In this document: positions 13,664 through 14,605 of the stretch, piece after piece | Numbering within the stretch: the first letter of the stretch is position 1 | Layout: each line of letters opens with the position of its first letter | Assembly (NCBI GenBank): GCA_949935685.1 | Contig: CATLGN010000016.1 | Coordinates: 1-14,605 of the forward strand | DNA length: 14,605 nt | Direction of reading: 5' to 3' | Source of the DNA: an uncultured Lachnospiraceae bacterium | GTDB taxonomy: Bacteria > Bacillota > Clostridia > Lachnospirales > Lachnospiraceae | Made by a program: the position numbers and the translations under genes | Notes under the pieces: model-generated | What the model was told of the DNA's origin: nothing | Database searches by the model: none | What the model saw: the letters and a program-made list of their open reading frames with translations, nothing else

Positions 13664-14605
13664 TCAATCTCCGCCTGTGCCTACGGCCTCCGGTCTGACT
13701 GCGCTTCCCGTCAGAATCTTGTCTTCTTCCTCGGGATCGAAATAATACCGGAAGACATCTCTTGAGATTTCGGCCGCATACGCGGAATTATATCCGAATG
13801 CCACACGGGTGGCCACGGCAATTTCAGGATTCTCATACGGAGCGTAGCCGACAAACAGAGCGTGATTGGCGCGGTTTTTGTTCTCCTGTGCCGTTCCCGT
13901 TTTGCCTGCCACATTCACATTCATATTTTCATAATAAGCCTTGCTTTCAATCACCAGACGCATGCCCCGGTGCACCGCATCCCACTCATAGGACGGCAGT
14001 TCGATCTGCCGGACCACTTCCGGGGTGTAGTCTTTGATAATTTCCCCGTTGGTATCCGTCAGCTTGTCGAGCAGGCTCAGCTTATAACAGGTCCCGCTGT
14101 TGGCAACGGTCGTGACATAGCGCGCCAGACCGGCTGTCGTCAGGTTGTGCGTACCCTGTCCGATGGCGGAACGAACCGCGTCGAAATCTGACAGCTCCGG
14201 TTCCGATTCCGATATTTCGATGCCGGAGGTCTCGTTAAGGCCGAACAGTTCCGCATATTCCGCCAGCTTTTCCAGACCTCTGTCGCTGTCATAGACGCCG
14301 TTGATACTGCCGAGACGATAGGCCATCTCATAGAAAAACGTATTGCAGGAGTTCTCAATGGCGCCGGTAACGTCCAACTGGCCGTGGCTGCCGCCGCTTG
14401 TCACAATCCAGCAGCGCGGGGGCGGCGTAATCTTATCAAAAGGTCCGTAACAACCCAGACGTTCGTTCAGGCCGATTACGCCTTCCTCCAGTCCGGCAAT
14501 GGCCGAAACCATCTTAAATGTAGAGCCGGGCGCACTTCTCTGCTGCGTCGCGTAGTTCCACATAGGCCGGGACAGATCGTTCAGTAACTGATTAAAGTAT
14601 TCGGA
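13664..14605 (-). CDS. mrdA: Penicillin-binding protein 2 (C-terminal transpeptidase domain, 5' end outside window)
   Basis: The reading frame is open to the right edge, giving the last 313 residues of a class B penicillin-binding protein that cross-links peptidoglycan made by RodA during elongation. The visible part holds all three transpeptidase motifs: STFK (catalytic Ser at fragment residue 28), SCN (86-88) and KTG (235-237, AGKTGTAQE). SAIGQGTHNLTTAGLARYV is the conserved core segment between them. Position directly before minC, in the mre-mrdA-min-rodA order known from clostridia, supports MrdA/PBP2 over FtsI or SpoVD. The N-terminal membrane anchor and dimerisation domain are not in the window. 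Confidence 0.93.
   Translation of the reverse strand, partial: SEYFNQLLNDLSRPMWNYATQQRSAPGSTFKMVSAIAGLEEGVIGLNERLGCYGPFDKITPPPRCWIVTSGGSHGQLDVTGAIENSCNTFFYEMAYRLGSINGVYDSDRGLEKLAEYAELFGLNETSGIEISESEPELSDFDAVRSAIGQGTHNLTTAGLARYVTTVANSGTCYKLSLLDKLTDTNGEIIKDYTPEVVRQIELPSYEWDAVHRGMRLVIESKAYYENMNVNVAGKTGTAQENKNRANHALFVGYAPYENPEIAVATRVAFGYNSAYAAEISRDVFRYYFDPEEEDKILTGSAVRPEAVGTGGD

Noticed and set aside
1..14605. tRNA, rRNA, CRISPR array, transposase, phage, toxin-antitoxin or restriction genes
   Set aside because: None was seen on reading both strands; no regularly spaced repeats and no characteristic motifs.

Overview
The window looks like ordinary chromosome from a low-GC-lineage Gram-positive anaerobe, most likely a Lachnospiraceae-type clostridium. 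The evidence is gene order (mrdA-minC-minD-minE-rodA-mgsA, and hlyD-like-yggS-sepF with lspA and rluD), SepF and MinE in the same genome, strong AGGAGG-type ribosome binding sites, and sigma-A-like promoters. Base composition is intermediate, so a mid-GC clostridium is favoured over a Clostridium sensu stricto. This taxonomic call is inference. Every gene I accept is on the minus strand, so transcription runs from the right end to the left.

Right part (14605 to 9321): a cell-shape and division-site operon. It opens inside mrdA (PBP2, cut by the window edge) and runs through minC, minD, minE, rodA, a methylglyoxal-synthase-like gene and a lipoprotein D,D-carboxypeptidase. Gaps are 54 nt or less and the last two genes overlap. 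RodA and PBP2 form the elongation-specific peptidoglycan polymerase, MinCDE places the division site, and the carboxypeptidase trims cross-link donors. The methylglyoxal-synthase homologue lacks two aspartates of the classic active site (Ala60 and Asn90 in their place).

Middle part: a 415-bp foldback element (8906-9320) abuts the carboxypeptidase stop codon. It is followed by a promoter, a small P-loop protein gene and a strong intrinsic terminator (8363-8396). A second tightly packed operon then runs from 8286 to 3022: an HlyD-like membrane adaptor, yggS (PLP homeostasis), sepF (Z-ring anchor), aroB (shikimate pathway), lspA (lipoprotein signal peptidase) and rluD (pseudouridine synthase). 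Stop codons repeatedly sit inside the next gene's ribosome binding site or overlap its start. A UUCG hairpin with a U-rich tail lies between sepF and aroB and may attenuate transcription.

Left part: a second foldback element (2831-3009, perfect 30-bp ends) sits just past rluD. It is followed by a clear promoter and a two-gene operon in which an uncharacterised 175-aa protein is translationally coupled (ATGA overlap) to the CstA-family transporter. The window ends inside a cytidylate-kinase-like gene with its own promoter.

The main points of interest are the two unrelated long foldback elements in the only two long gene-free stretches, the active-site changes in the methylglyoxal-synthase-like protein, and the uncharacterised partner of CstA. 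I saw no tRNA, rRNA, CRISPR array, transposase or phage gene.
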